Positions 59,160 through 64,000 of a DNA stretch of 64,000 nt are shown here, in pieces. Each line of letters starts with the position of its first letter. The first letter of the stretch is position 1. The DNA lies in assembly GCA_904063045.1 (NCBI GenBank), contig CAJFCJ010000012.1, positions 930,001-994,000 on the forward strand. Direction: 5' to 3'. The stretch is from Dimorphilus gyrociliatus. Its lineage: Eukaryota > Annelida > Polychaeta > Dinophilidae. Under the pieces are notes generated by a model, which was not told the DNA's origin, searched no databases, and saw only the letters and a program-made list of their open reading frames with translations. Made by a program: the position numbers and the translations under genes.

Positions 59160-59622
59160 TTTTTATTCGAACAGATCTCTTTCCGGTCCTTTCGCTGCAT
59201 CCTTTAACAAAACTCTTTCTTTTTGTTTCGTGGCTTGATTTAAGCCCAGGTTTGCTGGTTGTCACATCCACTTAACTCATAATTGCTGTTTGCAGATAGA
59301 CAAGTTATATTCATCTCATTTTCTATCAAAAACATCTTCCTAGTACCACGCTTACGAGATTTAAAGCAAAACGAGAATGATGAGAAGAATATTATTAAAT
59401 ATAATAATATCCTTTGTTTTGTTTCTTTAAGTCAGAAAGAGAAAAAACAAAAAAAATATATCTTTTTTCAAGTATAACACAATGACTCAACGGCCCGTAC
59501 TAATATATATGCTGCATAAGTAAAAATTCAGAAACACTAGCCTTCAACATAACAAATTTGAACTAAAATAAATTTATCCCTTCAAGTGTAACTGGCACTG
59601 ATGATTTGAAATTGGTACCAGG
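59160..59622. other. Intergenic region
   Basis: No supported coding frame; the plus-strand frame 59283-59477 is Lys/Ile/Phe-rich and not credible. Confidence 0.5.
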
Positions 59623-60831
59623 CTAATCTTCTCTTGATCTATTTACAGGGAAGGCATGCCAGATGTCAGATGGGTTATCGCAAGCTGAATGACCTGGACC
59701 AGTACAAGTGGTTTGCACGGAATTCTGCCTATTTTCTCGAGATTCACTATCTGATGACATTTGTCTTCGAAAGTTGCTAGAGTCCACTCTCTCAGAGGCT
59801 AGTAAGGACTGGCTGGAAATTTCATAATTTGCATCTCCATTTTGATATGTATCGTTTGTACCATTTATTGAAGCGCGTAAAACTGACCCTTCTGGTAAAA
59901 CCAAGTTTCCATTGTCAATTTTCAGTATAAAAATATCTATAACTTACCACCAGTGTTATATTTAAATTTCTGGCACATCCAATAAGCAATGACAACGACA
60001 GTGCTTAAAATTATCCCTCCAAAAAATCCAACGGCAATGACGTAAAACCAAAGCTGATTATCAATGAAATTATCGTCCACTTTGCAATCTACGGAACAAA
60101 TAGTGCCATTGTATTCATTTTTCTTAGTTTGCTCATCCGAAATTCTTCGAGATATAGTTTTGCAGTCCTTCGTCAAGTTGTAATGTTGAATTAGATCGTG
60201 CTCAGATTGTGGAACGCAGTTTGCCTGTAAGCGTTTTCCATTTGAGCACAGTATAGTCGCAGTTTCAAACATCTTTAGCCTTTGAAAAGCTAATTCTTTT
60301 TTACTATTCTCCATTAGAACTTCATCGCAAACTGAAAAGTATATATTCTTGTATAAGGGGGTTTTCTCTTTAGCTGGCTTTAACGTTAAAATACACATTA
60401 TGATATTTAACTAAATTGTTTATCTATAAAAAGAGCCTCATCCACACAATAGACAAGTAATTCATAGAAATCCGGTTTAAAATATGATACATACAAAGCA
60501 TCGTTTTACCATATTCTTCTGTGCAGGCGTATAAAGGTCCTGTGCATTTGTCATCTCTATATTTCCATTCATCACAAGGATAACAGTTTTTGTAGGCTCC
60601 ATGCATAACATCGTAATATTTTGCTCTATATAACAGAATACACAGGTGTATATTGTTGCCGACTGTTCATAATGAGCGATAATACATGACTGAATAAAAT
60701 AGAATATAATATTGAACATAGCCTACTTGAACAAAGTTCATATATTTTAGAAATTAAAATATAAGATCATACCCCCGTATCACTATTCCAAATGTCTCAA
60801 TAAAGACGATAACCAAGAAAATTTTGTACAT
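59623..60831 (-). CDS. Type I membrane protein with Cys-rich ectodomain (280 aa)
   Basis: Exons 60831-60773, 60625-60495, 60331-59948 and 59891-59623. A signal peptide (MYKIFLVIVFIETFGIVI) precedes a compact Cys-rich segment (KNCYPCDEW, DDKCTGPLYACTEE), a second Cys-containing region (ATILCSNGKRL, KDCKTISRR, TICSVDCKV), one membrane segment (LWFYVIAVGFFGGIILSTVVVIAYWM) and a Ser-rich cytoplasmic tail of about 100 residues (SSNFRRQMSSDSESRENR). The ectodomain recalls TNF-receptor-type Cys modules but spacing is not diagnostic. The last intron is 56 nt. It lies in tandem with another Cys-rich single-pass protein of similar layout, suggesting a small family of receptors. Confidence 0.7.
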
Positions 60832-61222
60832 TACTCTCTGACACACACACGATTACTTAGAAAAACATTCAGAAATTTTAAGCCTACATACCGCGGACTG
60901 TTTAAGGCTTGACGCAATTTTTTTCACTTTTGTCAATTACAGCGTATATTGATACGAAATATTAGTCCATTTATAGAGTTCTTTTCATTTTTTATAGCAA
61001 ATTTATATTTAAAAGTAAAAATATAAAACAAAACAAGATAATCACAAATATATTTCAACAATTAGACTTTTAGTCTGTTAGTTAGTTTACTATCTCCTTA
61101 CTGTTGTGTATATTGAAAGAAATTAATGACGATGTACGCGAAGACAAAAAAGGCGTAGGTGAAGGCGAAGGGGAAGATGAAACATTTCTATAAAGAAAAT
61201 TAAAAAAGTAAATTTATAAATT
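60832..61222. other. Intergenic region
   Basis: Nothing coding seen; a short purine-rich tract (GAAGGCGAAGGGGAAGA) lies near 61160. Probably promoter of the gene to its left and 3' flank of the gene to its right, both on the minus strand. Confidence 0.5.
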
Positions 61223-62156
61223 TCAATTATAATAATCAAATTCTATATTTTGCCTTTCTAAATTCTCATCATTTTCTGAAAATGTATCATTCTGATTATT
61301 ATGACGTTGCATTGATGCAGTATTAACTATGACACTCATTTTATGGGCTCCCTGATGTTCCTGAGACTCCGGACGTTCCTGAGCTTCCAGTTGTTCCTGA
61401 GCTTCCGGTCTTTCCATCATAGGTTGTAGCTGTATTTCACCTGGATCATGTTCTTTATTTCTTCTATATATCTTTTTAACGATCCAGATGGTGAACAGAA
61501 TTAACAACCCTAAAAAGGCTATAAGTAAAAAACTGTATCCTATTAAGTTGGTTGCACCACCGTTGCTGATTACTTCCTCTGACACTACTGATTAAAATAA
61601 AATAAATAAATAATTATGCAAATGCAAATTATATGATGATATGAAGAAATACCTTCTGAAGAGTTACATGGTACTACATTTCCTGAGGGAATCCATACAG
61701 GTTTACCATTCCTTACATCACTATCCTTGCAGGTATACTCATTTACAGTTCCGTTTCGACACGTTTGATTGCATTTGCTTCCAATAAAAGCAACACCATT
61801 GCAATCCATACCATACAAGAGAGTGCAATCTAAGAAAATGAATTTAAATATTTGCTTACATAAATTGTACAGACTTCTTACTTGGCGTAAATCCTCCTTT
61901 ACTTCTTCGAAGTTCAAAGCAATTATAGCTTGTCCCAGGACAAACCTTATCGTTGAAACCAACAGGACATCTTAAGCAATATACGCATGTTCTTGTTGAT
62001 TTATCAAAATATTTGTAGTCGCTGAATATGGATGAAATCTTGATTCCTATTGCTAACGAAATATTTTTCAACTTACTTTTCGGAGCATCTCGAGGCGGCA
62101 TCAAACTTAGAATATTTTTTGTTCCTTTTCATACGTAGTTGACTTTGTACGTCCAT
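61223..62156 (-). CDS. Single-pass protein with TNFR-like and sushi-like Cys modules (253 aa)
   Basis: Exons 62156-62077, 62021-61882, 61829-61653 and 61587-61223. The ectodomain begins ASRCSENDYKYFDKSTRTC, then VYCLRCPVGFNDKVCPG (a TNFR-type Cys pattern), followed by a sushi-like module (CTLLYGMDCNG, KCNQTCRNGT, EYTCKDS, KPVW, VVPCN). One membrane segment (GYSFLLIAFLGLLILFTIWIV) is followed by a basic stop-transfer (KKIYRRNKEH) and a cytoplasmic tail with Glu/Gln/Pro repeats (ERPEAQEQLEAQERPESQEH). The chosen ATG (MDVQSQLRMKR) gives no signal peptide, so the true first exon may lie further right. Likely a surface receptor; ligand unknown. Confidence 0.65.
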
Positions 62157-62902
62157 TTTCACTAATAATAGATCTATCATAGATTACGCTTATTTAGTGT
62201 TAAATGGAGAATAATTGAAAGGTGAGAAATACGAAAAAAGAAATACGAAGATAACTTCGAACGACGTATAATTAATATTTTTAACACACGTAAGAGTCTA
62301 AAACATATGCAAATACACGTAGTCCTATTCTTTTGTTGTAAACTAATAACTGTATTTTGATATAAGTTTTCTGTATAAAATTTGAAAGCTTAATACTGCA
62401 TATTATCTGTTGTATAGACCATAAAGAGAGCGGACTATAGATTTGAATTTAGTGAGTCATTAATGTATGATATCTGACAATATTAAATATTCTCATTTTA
62501 TATTACCTGGATAATAGTTAACTTTACATTAGTAAAAATTAATATAATTTGAAAAATATAGTAATTTGTCACATAGAACGAACATCCAGTAAAATTAAAT
62601 TAATTTTCAAAACGCACTTGGAAAAAATGGTCGTTTCCTCTACTAGGCTGGTTTCTGTTACATTTTACCTTGAAAAAGATATAATCCATAAAACGATACA
62701 TAAAATTTGTGCCAAAGGTCAAATTTTATGTAAACAAAAACAAATGTTTTAAAAAAATTGCTTTATACAAAATAATCCATTCATTTGGTACTATTGTCTT
62801 AATTAAATTAAAAATACTTTAACTTCTGAATAAGTCTGAATATTCATAATATGTCCAATAGCGTTTGAAAATTTATACACAACAGATGGCGTTGCCGAAC
62901 AT
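62157..62902. other. Divergent intergenic region
   Basis: Between the leftward receptor-like gene and the rightward aldolase gene, so probably a two-way promoter. A missing signal-peptide exon of the receptor-like gene may lie here, but I could not place it. Confidence 0.45.
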
Positions 62903-64000
62903 ATGTCTGCTGTTGAACGACGATTATCTATGTTGAGTTCGAAACTTTCAATTTTTTTGAGACGCTTCAGCGTAACAGCGTCGAAAACAGCTAATCTTAA
63001 TATAGGAGGTATTTATCCACCTATTGCAACGCCATTTGATCCTTCAGAGAATATTGACTATGGAAAATTAAATGAAAATCTTAAAGTATGGGAGGCGATT
63101 CCTTTCAGGGGCTATGTTGTCCAAGGTTCAAATGCCGAAACGGCCTATCTTAAATTGGATGAAAAAGTAAATATCGTTAAACACGTAAGAGAAAATGTTC
63201 CGTCTGAGAAATTAGTTATAGCTGGTTCAGGGTGTGAATCTACTAAGGAGACAGTAGAGTCATGTCAGCGAATGTCTGAAGTTGGTGCTGATGCTGTCTT
63301 AGTCAGAAATCCTTGTTTCTATAAAGGATCCATGACTGATAAAGCTTTAATTCAACACTATAGGACTGTTGCAGATAATTGCGATATTCCAGTTATATTA
63401 TACAGCGTCCCCGCAAACACAGGTATGCAGGAAAAATCTCAAAAAATAATTATTATATAGCTCTGTCATAAATTCATAGATAGTATATTATCTATATTTT
63501 TATTTTATCAATATTCTATTTAGGTTTAGAATTGCCGGAAAATGTGATAGTTGAACTCAGCAGTCATCAAAACATTATAGGTCTAAAAGATAGTGGAGGA
63601 GATGTAAGGTGAAGCAAAATTTCAAACGAATAAATCTAATTTATCTATTATCGATCAAAATAGATTACTAAACTTGCTGGGTTAGCTTTTAGAACATCTA
63701 AGAATAACTTTCAATTATTGGCCGGTTCAGCTAGTTTTCTCCTGCCCTCATACGTTGTTGGTAATACTAAATTAATTATCAAAAAAATGTTTAAAATTAC
63801 TAAATCAATTGAATATTTTCATTGTTCCTCAGGTTGCGTAGGTGGTGTTTGCGCATTAGCAAATATTCTAGGTCAAGCTTGTTGCGATCTTGAAAAACTT
63901 TTTAAAGAAGGTAAATTCGAAGAAGCTAAACTTCTTCAACAAAGGCTTGTCGCCCCTAATCAAGCTATTACGAAGAGATTTGGCATAGCTGGTCTGAAGA
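62903..64000 (+). CDS. HOGA1: 4-hydroxy-2-oxoglutarate aldolase, mitochondrial (3' end outside window)
   Basis: Exons 62903-63422, 63524-63603, 63664-63760 and 63833 to beyond 64000. The N-terminus is a mitochondrial presequence (basic, Ser-rich: [19 protein letters not shown]); translation could start at 62903 or 62930. The body is a DHDPS/NAL-type TIM barrel: [24 protein letters not shown] (substrate-binding loop), [40 protein letters not shown] (catalytic Tyr), [10 protein letters not shown] (Schiff-base Lys), [12 protein letters not shown] and [12 protein letters not shown]. It splits 4-hydroxy-2-oxoglutarate into glyoxylate and pyruvate in hydroxyproline breakdown. The human enzyme is 327 aa, so roughly the last 30-40 residues are missing here. 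The symbol is given from motif pattern. Confidence 0.88.

Noticed and set aside
1-64000. Transposons, CRISPR arrays, rRNA or tRNA genes
   Set aside because: I saw no transposase, reverse transcriptase, long terminal repeat, spaced direct-repeat array or obvious tRNA box pattern; only simple microsatellites.

Overview
This is a metazoan nuclear window: AT-rich, gene-dense, with short introns (mostly about 50-200 bp) flanked by GT..AG. Gene content includes a Cys-loop receptor, three tetraspanins, a claudin-like protein, sacsin, C-type lectin and C1q-like domains. The compactness and family mix suggest a lophotrochozoan with a reduced genome, possibly a miniature annelid; that assignment is inference. 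All gene models were built by hand from splice signals and reading-frame continuity. Every complete multi-exon model joins to an exact multiple of three.

Layout. 1-2950 (-): 5' part of a mucin-like protein with fucolectin/F5-8-type modules. 4468-5715 (-): tetraspanin. 7445-8285 (-): claudin/PMP22-like. 9562-11160 (+): cyclase-family protein with a damaged metal motif. 11808-15287 (+): non-alpha Cys-loop channel subunit. 16133-17694 and 18821-20082 (+): two more tetraspanins. 21300-25886 (+): a secreted protein made of two glutamate-receptor-type ligand-binding domains with no channel. 26339-27319 (+): double C-type lectin. 27923-36012 (+): four tandem paralogues of a secreted jelly-roll (C1q-like) family. 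36125-37274 (-): Ig-domain surface protein. 38028-39306 (+): retinol-dehydrogenase-like SDR. 40680-53703 (+): sacsin homologue of about 4,222 residues. 54253-55209 (+): intronless arrestin-domain protein. 56261-58654 (-): coiled-coil EF-hand protein. 58962-59159 (-): small ORF. 59623-60831 and 61223-62156 (-): two single-pass Cys-rich surface proteins. 62903-64000 (+): 5' part of 4-hydroxy-2-oxoglutarate aldolase.

Functional picture. From 26 to 37 kb, lectin, C1q-like and Ig proteins lie side by side, all apparently secreted or surface-anchored, which looks like a recognition or innate-defence cluster. Three of the four C1q-like paralogues carry a TATA box 44-48 bp before the start codon, suggesting shared, strong or inducible transcription. 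The most unusual gene is at 21.3-25.9 kb. It encodes two complete S1-S2 glutamate-receptor binding lobes in tandem, with a secretion signal and a GPI-type tail, so it resembles a natural soluble or tethered ligand-binding construct. Other oddities are a predicted 23-nt intron in the Ig gene and sacsin ATP-binding repeats that have each lost different nucleotide-site residues.
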